NCBI RefSeq assembly: GCF_001274775.1
Contig: NZ_LGUE01000005.1
Span: 166,343-230,342 of the forward strand
DNA length: 64,000 bases
Origin: Rossellomorea marisflavi
GTDB lineage: Bacteria; Bacillota; Bacilli; Bacillales; Bacillaceae_B
Reading direction: 5' to 3'
Under the pieces are notes generated by a model. It was not told the DNA's origin, made no database searches, and saw only the letters and a program-made list of their open reading frames with translations. Positions 30,118 through 38,010 of the stretch are shown one piece after another; within the stretch, counting starts at the first letter, position 1; each line of letters opens with the position of its first letter. The translations under genes were made by a program, and so were the position numbers.

Positions 30118-30633
30118 CTACTTTCGCTTTGATCTGTTTGGTGATGATTCCTCCTGAACTAAGGCTCTCAGCTTTTTTAAATAAGCATTCTCCATCTCTA
30201 AATAGGCGGCGTGTGCTCGTAGCTCTTCGGGAGTCATGTCTTCTAATTTCTTAGGTTGATTGGGTGGTTTAGGAGTCATCGTCAAGGCCCTCATTTCGTT
30301 TGAATCGAAGGCATCTCGTCCCCTTTTCTCCCACTTTCTCAACCACCTGCGCACAATACAGGGATCGGGAAGGTGGAAATAGGCAGATGCCTCTCGAATG
30401 GAGTAATTCTTGTCCGTAATATAGTGAAGTACCTTTAGTTTAAAGGCAGGAGAATACGATGTATAGGGAAAAGAAAAGGCTTGATCACCATGATGGCGAA
30501 CCAACTTGACCCAATAGCCCAGCGCAGCAGCATCCACGCCTTCTTGTGAAGCTAAATCTCGAAAACTAACCGTTTCATCCTCCAAGTAACGCTTGGCCAG
30601 TTGAAGTTTAAACGTACGGGTGTGCTTGTTCAT
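30118..30633 (-). CDS. IS3-family transposase OrfA (HTH protein)
   Basis: A 171-residue DNA-binding protein with two helix-turn-helix units (about 20-45 and 70-100: YSIREASAYFHLPDPCIVRRWLRKWEKRG) and a C-terminal leucine-rich coiled coil (LRAHAAYLEMENAYLKKLRAL). AGGAGGGG precedes the ATG at 30633. It ends 27 bases before the first possible start of orfB. Confidence 0.92.
   Translation of the reverse strand: MNKHTRTFKLQLAKRYLEDETVSFRDLASQEGVDAAALGYWVKLVRHHGDQAFSFPYTSYSPAFKLKVLHYITDKNYSIREASAYFHLPDPCIVRRWLRKWEKRGRDAFDSNEMRALTMTPKPPNQPKKLEDMTPEELRAHAAYLEMENAYLKKLRALVQEESSPNRSKRK
30172..30178 (-). promoter_or_regulatory. A6G slippery heptamer for programmed -1 frameshift
   Basis: Read on the minus strand, AAAAAAG occurs in the orfA frame as TTA AAA AAG. 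A slip of -1 enters the orfB frame, which stays open from there to the orfB stop. This is the usual way IS3 elements make the OrfAB transposase. Confidence 0.8.
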
Positions 30634-30685
30634 TTATAACCCCTCCTTTTAGGATTGGGGTGTCTAGTAATAAGGGGGCAGCACA

Positions 30686-30759
30686 CTGCGCCTGCAGGGT
30701 CTCAACCTTGCCTCTGTTCCCGCGGGAGTCGTCCGTCCTCCGCTGCACTGCACTGTTCG
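30686..30759 (+). repeat. Dispersed GC-rich repeat, copy A, right part
   Basis: Starts with the duplicated CTG and continues CGCCTGCAGGGTCTCAACC...CCCGCGGGAGTCGTCCGTC, nearly identical to 30899-30970. It is the remainder of the copy split by the insertion sequence. Confidence 0.9.
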
Positions 30760-30833
30760 GTGAAGGATGGGGAGGTTTTATGTTCAACTCCGTTTCTTCT
30801 TCTTGCTGTTGAAGTGGGTAGTGATAGTAGTAA

Positions 30834-30970
30834 GAGCGTTCCTTTTCGCTGCGGTCGGCCGCTTTCCTGCGGGGAGTCAGTTGAGCCGCTTCGGCTGACG
30901 CCTGCAGGGTCTCAACCTTGCCTCTATTCCCGCGGGAGTCGTCCGTCCTCCGCTGCACTGCACTGTTCGA
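30834..30970 (+). repeat. Dispersed GC-rich repeat, copy B (intact)
   Basis: A full copy of about 137 bp. Arms GTTGAG and CTCAAC flank a central GCCG-CTT-CGGC hairpin and a CCTGCAGG palindrome. Outer blocks GCGGGGAGTC and GCGGGAGTC are also present. The 70 bases between copy A and copy B are not repetitive. Long apparent reading frames across these repeats on both strands are artefacts of their composition. Confidence 0.88.
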
Positions 30971-31186
30971 TGATTGATGGTGATTGTGCTGTTCTGGTCA
31001 TTTAATGTCCTGTGGGGTCACTTGCTGTTGCATGGGTAGGTGATAGGAGACTGCTTTGATTTCAGCTGCTCTATGGTTCACTTGTTCCAGATCCTCGAAA
31101 AAATAGAGTACCTTTTCTTCGTTGCACTCCTATATGACAAACCCTTATCACCTTAGTCTAATTGCCAACATGTAGTGGGAACATCC
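30971..31186. other. Gene-free stretch with a possible coding remnant
   Basis: No complete gene is seen. On the minus strand, 30998-31129 is an open frame of 44 codons without a start (NEEKVLYFFEDLEQVNHRA... VTPQDIK). It looks protein-like and could be the C-terminal remnant of a lost gene. Confidence 0.3.
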
Positions 31187-31558
31187 TCACCAATGAACTT
31201 GAAATTTGTTTCCGTCGGGGTCGTGAAAGTGGAAGTAGGCGTGGTCTTCATCGTGTTGGATGTTATCGACTTTGACTTGGTGGTCCGTTAGGTGCTGATG
31301 AAATCCGGGTATGTCCGGGGAGGTGAATGCGATGCTGAACGCTTGTTCCTGATCGATGGTGAAATGAGCATATGTTTCATCCCGCGTAGGAACCAGGATG
31401 AGGAGGGAGGGACCTTCATTGATCTTCAATATCGCAAGCTCCTCGTTAAGGGACAGCAATTGGAGCCCCAGGATATCCCTGTACCAATTCGCGGACAGTT
31501 CCAGGTCTTTTACGGGGATTCGGTTATAATGCACTTGTTCAATAAACGATGTACTCAT
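31187..31558 (-). CDS. VOC (glyoxalase/bleomycin-resistance) family protein
   Basis: A 123-residue single-module vicinal-oxygen-chelate protein with paired beta-alpha-beta-beta-beta units. HYNRIPVKDLELSANWYRDILG begins the first half, and the second half ends HFHDPDGNKFQVHW, the usual C-terminal metal-site motif. The substrate is unknown. The ATG at 31558 has AAGGAGAT upstream; a longer frame from 31633 was rejected. It is monocistronic. Confidence 0.88.
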   Translation of the reverse strand: MSTSFIEQVHYNRIPVKDLELSANWYRDILGLQLLSLNEELAILKINEGPSLLILVPTRDETYAHFTIDQEQAFSIAFTSPDIPGFHQHLTDHQVKVDNIQHDEDHAYFHFHDPDGNKFQVHW

Positions 31559-31690
31559 GTATTCATCTCCTTGTATTGATTTATATGTACAATATTTCAT
31601 TCTGTCTTCCCCTCTCATTCCCCTGCTTTCCATCTCGAAATAAGGTCCATTTTTTTACATTGGTTAACGTGAGTAAAATGATAAAGGAGT

Positions 31691-32422
31691 TTATAGCTTG
31701 GATACCATTTCTTCAATAGCATGAATGACTAAGTGGGGCTCGTCGATGTGGACGGCATGTCCAGCGTCGTGAAGTATAAGATGATTACTTCTGGTGGAGA
31801 GGGAAGCGAGTTGCTTCTGGAATGTCATCCACTGATCCATAGAATGGGTTGTGTGATGGGGCTGTGAACCTCCTGTAATAACAAGCAGAGGAGTTCTCCC
31901 TAGATCTATTCCTTTTACTTGCTCCAAACTTTCTTCGAACTCTTCTAGAGAAGCTTCTACTGTGAACTGCCCATAATATTCTCTTTGTACGTTCTGAGCG
32001 AATAGTGGTACCATCTTTTTGTTTTGTTCTTCATGAACAGCATCCAACAACATAACACCGGCCACTTCTTCAGGATACAGATTGGCAAATAACCTCACAT
32101 TCACCCCTCCGAAAGAATGCCCAACAAGAAGGTACGGGGGTTTCACTCCAGCTTTCATAAGTAGGTTTCTCAAGTTTTTAATGATTTGCATACTATGTTT
32201 CGGTTTATTGCTTCTTCCGCTCCTGCCGGTGCCATCCCTATCATACAAGAATACATTCGCAAACGATGAAACATCATCTCTAATCGTATTCCAGTTGGTC
32301 AAATCCCACCCATAACCTGACTCTAAGACAATCGTTAAACGGTCACTAAAACTCTTTGTGTATTCATAATATAGTTCAACGCCTTCAATGTTCATACTTT
32401 GTCCAGTTATATCTACAGTCAT
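31691..32422 (-). CDS. Alpha/beta-fold hydrolase
   Basis: A 243-residue alpha/beta hydrolase. The nucleophile elbow is GHSFGG (serine near residue 103), an acidic residue follows in LLDAVHEEQ or LVITGGSQ, and the catalytic histidine is in HDAGHAVHIDEP. The oxyanion region is ESGYGWDLTNW. The substrate is unknown. GGAGGGG precedes the ATG. It is AT-richer than the core genes nearby, in an accessory patch. Confidence 0.85.
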   Translation of the reverse strand: MTVDITGQSMNIEGVELYYEYTKSFSDRLTIVLESGYGWDLTNWNTIRDDVSSFANVFLYDRDGTGRSGRSNKPKHSMQIIKNLRNLLMKAGVKPPYLLVGHSFGGVNVRLFANLYPEEVAGVMLLDAVHEEQNKKMVPLFAQNVQREYYGQFTVEASLEEFEESLEQVKGIDLGRTPLLVITGGSQPHHTTHSMDQWMTFQKQLASLSTRSNHLILHDAGHAVHIDEPHLVIHAIEEMVSKL

Positions 32423-32702
32423 AAACCCCTCCGGAAATATGTCCTTACAGAAGTAATTCTCGGGAGCCTTCCATTTCCCTTCCTATTTGTTTGTGAAATC
32501 GGATGAAAACCATGTAAATGCTTCTGCAATAAAGGTCTGAAGATTAAACATTTCGTATTAATGGGTTATACCCTCATCAAACTGCGCATCCCTACTAGAC
32601 CGAAGCGAAGCGAACCGGTCCCACACACCACACCGCATCCCAATAAACAAGGAAAATGATGAACCCACCCTGTAAAATCCAGCACGATTTTCTACCACGC
32701 AC
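32423..32702. other. Gene-free stretch between hydrolase and repeat copy C
   Basis: No gene, RNA or clear terminator is seen. The sequence is AT-rich and unstructured by eye. Confidence 0.4.
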
Positions 32703-32832
32703 AAAGTGAAGTGAAGCGGAGGCCGGCCGACTCCTATGGGAAAAGCGGGCAGGGTGAGACCCTGCAGGCTTGCCGAAGCGGCTCACCGCACGCCCCATGG
32801 AAAGCGGCCGGCCGCAGCGAAACGAAACGCCC
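32703..32832 (-). repeat. Dispersed GC-rich repeat, copy C (inverted orientation)
   Basis: The reverse complement matches copies A, B and D: CGCTGCGGCCGGCCGCTTTCC..., GTGAGCCGCTTCGGC, CCTGCAGGGTCTCACC and GGAGTCGGCC. It is more diverged than the others (CATGGGG replaces CTGCGGGG). Confidence 0.85.
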
Positions 32833-32990
32833 CCTTTCAAAGGGAATCCCCATATTGAACACACTATCCACATCAAAAATAGGACTTCCCTCACAAAATC
32901 CACCAATCCAAAAATAAACAGGATTACAACCGCATTTTCAGGGAAAATAACCACACATACATCCAAGTTTAAACGGAAGGTCGGGGTAAG

Positions 32991-33707
32991 ATGAAAGTTT
33001 GGAAAATGGTCGGAGTACTGGTGGTTGTGGTCCTCCTGGCCGGAGCTTATTATTTATTCTTCACAGATAAAAAAGAAGCCGCAGACAAAAAATATGTGGT
33101 CGCCCTAGGGGACTCCCTCGTATACGGAAAAGGAGACAAGGAGAACTCAGGTTACATCGGTCGCCTGGAGGACAAGGTGAACAAAGAAAAGACGGATGAA
33201 ACCTACTCATTCGAAAATCTGGGCATCCCTGGTCAAAAGTCAAACCAGCTTCAGAAGCAGCTCATGAAACCGGACGTGACGAAGGATCTGCCAGATGCCG
33301 ATCTGTTCATCATCAATATCGGGACGAATGATCTGATCAAAAGCAATGGCGGAGATTTCAAGCCTCTCCATCATGATAAGATCGTGGAAGCGAAGGAAGA
33401 GTATCTGGATAATCTCGATGAGATCATTGATACGCTCCACACCTTGAATGAAGATGCTCCTATCCTTGTGATCGGGCTGTATAATCCGTATCCGGACCGG
33501 GACAGCGACAAGATCGAAGCGTATGTGGATGATTGGAATGAGACGATCATCAAGGAAGTGAAGAAGCAAGAAAACGTGAAATACGTTTCATCCAACCCAT
33601 TGTTCAAAGGAAAATCGAAAGGGGAATATTTCTCTGATTCCCTTCATCCAAACGGGAAGGGGTATGACCTGATTGCCGATCAAATCATGGATTCTTATAA
33701 CTTTTGA
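32991..33707 (+). CDS. Membrane-anchored SGNH/GDSL hydrolase
   Basis: A 238-residue protein with an N-terminal signal anchor (residues 5-24) and a GDSL-lipase/acylhydrolase domain outside the cell. Block I is ALGDSL with S42, block III is NIGTND, and block V is DSLHPNGKGY with the catalytic Asp-His pair. Substrates may be esters on cell-wall or polysaccharide chains, but this is not shown. The ribosome binding site is modest (GGAAGG/GGGG). Confidence 0.88.
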   Translation: MKVWKMVGVLVVVVLLAGAYYLFFTDKKEAADKKYVVALGDSLVYGKGDKENSGYIGRLEDKVNKEKTDETYSFENLGIPGQKSNQLQKQLMKPDVTKDLPDADLFIINIGTNDLIKSNGGDFKPLHHDKIVEAKEEYLDNLDEIIDTLHTLNEDAPILVIGLYNPYPDRDSDKIEAYVDDWNETIIKEVKKQENVKYVSSNPLFKGKSKGEYFSDSLHPNGKGYDLIADQIMDSYNF

Positions 33708-33855
33708 TGCGCATTTCGACAAGGGTCAGCATGGATTCGACAAAGGTTAACAATTCCGTAATACCGTTTTAAATCTGCTGTAACACAGGTGCAATATTTA
33801 TCGGGTAATATAGAAAATAAGAAATTGACCCCCTTTTAAGTAATAAATCCCTTTT
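33708..33855. other. Non-coding spacer after the SGNH hydrolase gene
   Basis: AT-rich, no gene seen; it ends at the terminator at 33856. Confidence 0.4.
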
Positions 33856-33888
33856 AAGACACAGGACTCGCCTGTGTCTCTTTTTTTT
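33856..33888 (+). terminator. Strong terminator downstream of the SGNH hydrolase gene
   Basis: GACACAGG pairs perfectly with CCTGTGTC around ACTCG, followed by TC and eight T. It lies 150 bases after the gene. Confidence 0.9.
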
Positions 33889-33995
33889 GCCACAAAACTG
33901 TAACAGTGGAGCCGGAGGGCCTGTATCGGTCTGCGTGTACCGGGATTTGGACAAATTATTCGATGTTTATCGACATTGTCCCGCCACCGCAGACA

Positions 33996-34024
33996 TTGTG
34001 GCTTGTATGCGTTCATAGTATAAT
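33996..34024 (+). promoter_or_regulatory. SigA promoter of yvcI-rapZ-yvcK-whiA-crh
   Basis: TTGTGG, 17 bases, TATAAT. Confidence 0.65.
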
Positions 34025-34084
34025 AAAAAGAATGATAAAGAATGGGGATTTTTACAGCCCCATAGTCGGATTGAGGTGAATGGA

Positions 34085-34543
34085 GTGCAGAGAGTTACAA
34101 ATTGCTTATATCTGGATGGAGACAAGGTTCTCCTTCTTCAGAAACCAAGAAGGAACTGGTGGGTCGCGCCCGGCGGCAAGATGGAGTCCGGTGAATCGAT
34201 CCGTGACGCCGTCATCCGTGAGTATCGGGAAGAGACGGGAATCTACTTGAAGAACCCTGATTTGAAGGGGGTTTTCACCTTCATCATTAAAGACGGAGAT
34301 CAGATTGTCCAGGAGTGGATGATGTTCTCGTTCTTTGCAACAGAAGCCGATGGTGTGAACTTCCAGGAGTCGGAGGAAGGTACGATCAAGTGGCATAATA
34401 TCGAAGAGATCCGGGAGCTTCCCATGGCGGAAGGCGATTTCCATATCCTCGATTATCTCCTGCACGGTAAGAAGACCATTTATGGCACCTTCACCTATAC
34501 GCCAGATTTCAAGCTTTTGTCCTACCGATTGGATCCGAGCTGA
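34085..34543 (+). CDS. yvcI: NUDIX hydrolase YvcI
   Basis: A protein of about 152 residues with a full Nudix box, GGKMESGESIRDAVIREYREETG (around residues 36-58). It resembles MutT/8-oxo-dGTP diphosphatase-type YvcI, first gene of the conserved yvcI-rapZ-yvcK-whiA-crh cluster. The GTG at 34085 is placed six bases after AGGTG; the GTG at 34076 is an alternative that adds three residues. The true substrate is not known. Confidence 0.88.
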   Translation: MQRVTNCLYLDGDKVLLLQKPRRNWWVAPGGKMESGESIRDAVIREYREETGIYLKNPDLKGVFTFIIKDGDQIVQEWMMFSFFATEADGVNFQESEEGTIKWHNIEEIRELPMAEGDFHILDYLLHGKKTIYGTFTYTPDFKLLSYRLDPS

Positions 34544-34594
34544 GCTGGGTTTACACGATAGCAGATAGATAGAAACCTTACAGGGGGGAAGAGC

Positions 34595-35488
34595 ATGAGT
34601 ACGGGTTCAGTAAATGAAGTACAATTAGTCATCATCACCGGGATGTCGGGTGCCGGCAAGACGGTTGCCATGCAGAGCTTTGAAGATCTGGGATTTTTCT
34701 GCGTAGACAACCTGCCGCCGACCCTGCTTCCGAAGTTCCTGGAACTGATGAAAGAGTCGGGTAATAAGATGAATAAAGTCGCGGTCGTCATGGACCTCAG
34801 GGGAAGGGAGTTCTTCGACCACCTCTTTAAATCACTGGATGAACTGGCGGAAACGTCTTGGGTGACGCCTCAGATCCTGTATCTGGATGCCGATGATGCG
34901 GCCCTGGTACGCCGCTACAAAGAAACACGCCGTACCCATCCGCTGGCACCTGCAGGTCTTCCCCTTGAGGGAATCAAGCAGGAGCGGGAGCTGTTGGAAG
35001 AATTGAAGGGGCGCGCCCAGATGATCTATATGACGTCGGAAATGAAGCCTCGTGAGCTCCGCGAGAAGATTTTGACGGAGTTCTCAGTGAATAAACAGAG
35101 CATCTTCACCGTGAATGTCGTTTCCTTCGGGTTCAAGCATGGCATTCCCATCGATGCCGATTTGGTGTTCGATGTGCGCTTCCTGCCAAATCCCCATTAC
35201 ATCGAGTCCATGCGTCCACGGACGGGCCTCGATGAGGATGTAGCGACATATGTTCTGAAGTGGAACGAGACGTCGAAGTTCATCGAGAAGGTGACGGATC
35301 TCCTTTCCTTCATGCTTCCTCAGTATAAGCGGGAAGGGAAGAGTCAGCTTGTGATCGCCATCGGCTGCACGGGCGGCCAGCATCGTTCTGTCGCCTTGGC
35401 GGAGTATATCGGTCATCATTTTGAAGAGGATTATGAGACCATCATTTCCCACCGGGACATCCAGAAGAGAAAGGGCATAACAACATGA
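34595..35488 (+). CDS. rapZ: RNase adapter RapZ / nucleotide-binding protein YvcJ
   Basis: A 297-residue P-loop protein. Walker A is GMSGAGKT (16-23), the central part has [17 protein letters not shown], and the C-terminal domain carries the typical [14 protein letters not shown] and the [16 protein letters not shown] stretch. In E. coli RapZ guides RNase E to GlmZ; in B. subtilis YvcJ binds and hydrolyses nucleotides and affects competence. It overlaps yvcK (ATGA). Confidence 0.95.
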   Translation: MSTGSVNEVQLVIITGMSGAGKTVAMQSFEDLGFFCVDNLPPTLLPKFLELMKESGNKMNKVAVVMDLRGREFFDHLFKSLDELAETSWVTPQILYLDADDAALVRRYKETRRTHPLAPAGLPLEGIKQERELLEELKGRAQMIYMTSEMKPRELREKILTEFSVNKQSIFTVNVVSFGFKHGIPIDADLVFDVRFLPNPHYIESMRPRTGLDEDVATYVLKWNETSKFIEKVTDLLSFMLPQYKREGKSQLVIAIGCTGGQHRSVALAEYIGHHFEEDYETIISHRDIQKRKGITT

Positions 35489-36450
35489 CTGATCAGCCTA
35501 AGGTTGTCGTGATCGGTGGAGGGACAGGGCTTCCTGTCCTCCTCCGGGGATTGAAGCGGCACCCGATCGATATTTCGGCCATTGTGACCGTCGCAGATGA
35601 CGGCGGAAGCTCCGGCCGGCTGCGTGACAGCCTGGACATCCCTCCGCCTGGAGACGTCCGGAACGTACTCGCGGCCCTGTCTGAAGTAGAGCCATTGATT
35701 GAACAGATGTTTCAGCATCGATTTGATACAGAAAATGAATTATCCGGTCATGCACTGGGCAATCTGATCATTGCTGCCATGACCTCGATCACGGGGGACT
35801 TTGTCCACGCGATCCAAGAGATGAGCCGCGTCTTGAATGTCAACGGGAAGGTCCTTCCTTCTGCGAATCAGAGCGTGGTCCTGAAAGCCGAGATGGAGGA
35901 CGGTTCCATCGTGACGGGAGAATCAAGTATCCCTGAAGCGGGGAAACGGATCAAGCGCGTCTTCATCGACGCGGATTCGGTGAAACCGCTGCGTGAAACG
36001 GTACGCGCCATCGACGAAGCCGATTTGATTGTGATGGGACCGGGAAGTCTATATACTAGTATATTGCCGAATCTTCTTGTACCGGGGATCGGTGAAGCGA
36101 TCTGCCGGTCAGAAGCGAAAAAGCTTTATATATGCAATATCATGACCCAAGCGGGGGAAACCCTTGATTACTCTGCGAGTGACCATGTAAAGGCGATATT
36201 CGATCATATGGAAGTGCCGTGCATCGACTGCGTGCTTGTGAATAAGAAGCAGGTGCCGGAAGAAGTGAAGGCCCTCTACCGCGAAGAGCAGGCTAAGCCC
36301 GTCCATTATGACGTGGAGAAGCTGGCGTCCATGGGACTCGAAGTGGTGGCCGAGGATATTCTATCTTACGAAAACCAGCTTGTGCGTCATAATACAGAGA
36401 AGGTGGCCGATATGATCTTTTCATATCTGAAGGAGTCACTGGAGAAATAA
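35485..36450 (+). CDS. yvcK: YvcK (gluconeogenesis factor, UDP-sugar binding)
   Basis: A 321-residue CofD-like protein. The glycine-rich [15 protein letters not shown] lies at the N terminus, then [20 protein letters not shown] and [16 protein letters not shown]. subtilis YvcK binds UDP-GlcNAc, is needed for growth on gluconeogenic carbon sources and shapes the cell. It lies between rapZ and whiA as expected. Confidence 0.95.
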   Translation: MTDQPKVVVIGGGTGLPVLLRGLKRHPIDISAIVTVADDGGSSGRLRDSLDIPPPGDVRNVLAALSEVEPLIEQMFQHRFDTENELSGHALGNLIIAAMTSITGDFVHAIQEMSRVLNVNGKVLPSANQSVVLKAEMEDGSIVTGESSIPEAGKRIKRVFIDADSVKPLRETVRAIDEADLIVMGPGSLYTSILPNLLVPGIGEAICRSEAKKLYICNIMTQAGETLDYSASDHVKAIFDHMEVPCIDCVLVNKKQVPEEVKALYREEQAKPVHYDVEKLASMGLEVVAEDILSYENQLVRHNTEKVADMIFSYLKESLEK

Positions 36451-36475
36451 TGTTGTTTGCTAGGAGGTGATGGGG

Positions 36476-37423
36476 ATGTCGTTTGCGTCAGAAACGAAAA
36501 AGGAACTTACCAATATCGAGGTGAAGGATTGCTGTGCGAATGCCGAGCTTTCAGCACTGATCCGGATGAACGGATCACTGTCCTTTTCCAATCAGCAGCT
36601 TGTGGTGAACATCCAGACCGAGAATGCTGCCATCGCCAGAAGGATCTACACATTGATCAAAAAGGGATACGACACCCCAGTCGAACTCCTTGTCCGGAAG
36701 AAAATGAGGCTGAAGAAGAATAACGTCTACATCGTCCGGATCAAGGAAGACTCGAAGATGATCCTGGAGGATTTGAAGATACTCGGAGAGGGCTTCACCT
36801 TCATCCATAATATATCCGAAGACCTGATCAAGAAGAAGTGCTGTAAGCGTTCTTATCTGCGCGGGGCCTTCCTTGCAGGGGGATCCGTGAATAATCCGGA
36901 AACCTCGTCCTACCATCTTGAAATCTTCTCTCTTTACGCAGAACACAACGAAGCGTTGTCAGAGGTGATGAACTCATTCGGGCTCAACAGCAAGACCCTT
37001 GAGCGCAAGAAGGGCTTCATCACGTATCTGAAGGAAGCAGAGAAGATCACGGAGTTCTTGAATGTCATCGGGGCCCATAACGCCCTCATGAGGTTCGAAG
37101 ATGTCCGGATCGTTAGGGATATGAGGAATTCGGTCAACCGGCTTGTAAACTGTGAGACCGCCAATCTGAATAAGACGATCGGTGCCGCACTGAGACAGGT
37201 CGAGAACATCAAGTTCATCGAGAAGCACGTGGGGCTCCAAGTTCTCCCTGATAAGCTCCGGGAAATCGCCGAGCTGCGCGTAACATATCAGGATGTAACC
37301 CTGAAGGAACTGGGTGAAATGGTATCCGGAGGGACAATCAGTAAGTCAGGAATCAACCATCGCTTGCGCAAGATTGATCAGCTTGCTGAGAAAATCAGGG
37401 CGGGCGAGAAAATCCATTCGTAA
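36476..37423 (+). CDS. whiA: DNA-binding protein WhiA
   Basis: A 315-residue protein with an N-terminal LAGLIDADG homing-endonuclease-like double domain lacking nuclease residues ([17 protein letters not shown]) and a C-terminal helix-turn-helix ([25 protein letters not shown]). WhiA regulates sporulation genes in Streptomyces and affects division and chromosome segregation in Bacillus. The ATG at 36476 has AGGAGG eight bases upstream. Confidence 0.96.
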   Translation: MSFASETKKELTNIEVKDCCANAELSALIRMNGSLSFSNQQLVVNIQTENAAIARRIYTLIKKGYDTPVELLVRKKMRLKKNNVYIVRIKEDSKMILEDLKILGEGFTFIHNISEDLIKKKCCKRSYLRGAFLAGGSVNNPETSSYHLEIFSLYAEHNEALSEVMNSFGLNSKTLERKKGFITYLKEAEKITEFLNVIGAHNALMRFEDVRIVRDMRNSVNRLVNCETANLNKTIGAALRQVENIKFIEKHVGLQVLPDKLREIAELRVTYQDVTLKELGEMVSGGTISKSGINHRLRKIDQLAEKIRAGEKIHS

Positions 37424-37450
37424 TCGACGACAAAGGGGAGAGAGTGTCCA

Positions 37451-37708
37451 ATGGTAGAAAAACGCATAGAAGTGAAATTGAAAACCGGTCTTCAAGCAAG
37501 GCCCGCTGCACTATTCGTTCAGGAGGCAAATCGCTTCTCATCTGATATTTTTCTTGAGAAGGATGGGAAGAAAGTGAATGCCAAAAGCATCATGGGACTC
37601 ATGAGCCTGGCTGTCGGCACCGGCGTTTCCGTCAACCTGATTGCGGATGGAAGCGATGAGGATGAGGCAGTGAAAGCACTTGAAGAATTTGTTTCGACCG
37701 AGGGGTAA
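37451..37708 (+). CDS. crh: HPr-like catabolite repression protein Crh
   Basis: An 85-residue HPr paralogue. The regulatory serine S46 is present (AKSIMGLMSL), while the catalytic His15 of HPr is replaced by Gln (Q15 in TGLQARPAA). It can therefore be phosphorylated by HprK but not by Enzyme I, which defines Crh. P-Ser-Crh is a CcpA co-repressor. Last gene of the yvcI operon; a strong terminator follows. Confidence 0.96.
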   Translation: MVEKRIEVKLKTGLQARPAALFVQEANRFSSDIFLEKDGKKVNAKSIMGLMSLAVGTGVSVNLIADGSDEDEAVKALEEFVSTEG

Positions 37709-37710
37709 TG

Positions 37711-37746
37711 AAAATCGGCGTCCGTACCATAGGACGCCGATTTTTT
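37711..37746 (+). terminator. Terminator after crh
   Basis: AAAATCGGCGTCC pairs with GGACGCCGATTTT and is followed by T. Confidence 0.93.
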
Positions 37747-37937
37747 AATGGGTCAAACATCCTTATTTTTCTAAAAGAAGAGGAGACCCCTTAAAAATGT
37801 CTCAATTTACCCTATTTCAGCCATTCTTTCATGGAAGAGGATTACGGAATTTGGTACATTGGGGAGTGAGAGGTTTTTTCTTACATATGAAGAAAAAATG
37901 CTTAATAAAGTATCTAGATAAGATGATTTGGCAGGAG

Positions 37938-37984
37938 TATAATTAGTTAGCTATGTTGACGGTCTACGGCTGAAAGATCAGCCG
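37938..37984 (+). promoter_or_regulatory. -10 element and leader hairpin of the polysaccharide operon
   Basis: TATAAT at 37938-37943 has no good -35 hexamer, which suggests activator dependence. Downstream, CGGCTGA-AAGA-TCAGCCG (37967-37984) is a perfect 7-bp hairpin without a T-run, ending 26 bases before the first start codon. It is too short for a GEMM c-di-GMP riboswitch. The rest of 37747-38010 shows no gene. Confidence 0.45.
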
Positions 37985-38010
37985 ATCAATGAGAAAAGGA
38001 AGACGGGTAT

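Larger units (their letters stand above)
29246..30685 (-). mobile_element. IS3-family (IS150-like) insertion sequence, complete
   Basis: A 1440-bp element with ends of the TG...CA type. The terminal inverted repeats at 29246-29274 and 30657-30685 match at about 20 of 29 positions (shared GACACCC inner block). The flanks carry a 3-bp target duplication CTG (29243-29245 and 30686-30688). It encodes orfA and orfB with a -1 frameshift site, both intact and on the minus strand, so the element is probably active or recently so. It lies inside repeat copy A: removing it plus one CTG restores a continuous repeat. Confidence 0.93.

Noticed and set aside
30608..31005. Long apparent reading frames on both strands (116 codons each) across repeat copies A and B
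   Set aside because: They consist of the GC-rich repeat sequence itself, share the same peptide in different copies (QRRTDDSRGNRGKVETLQ), have no ribosome binding sites and lie on both strands at once.
32595..32994. Reading frames across repeat copy C
   Set aside because: Repeat-derived, no ribosome binding site, no recognisable domain.
37747..38010. Possible GEMM c-di-GMP riboswitch before the cyclase operon
   Set aside because: Conserved GEMM blocks are absent; only a 7-bp hairpin is present.
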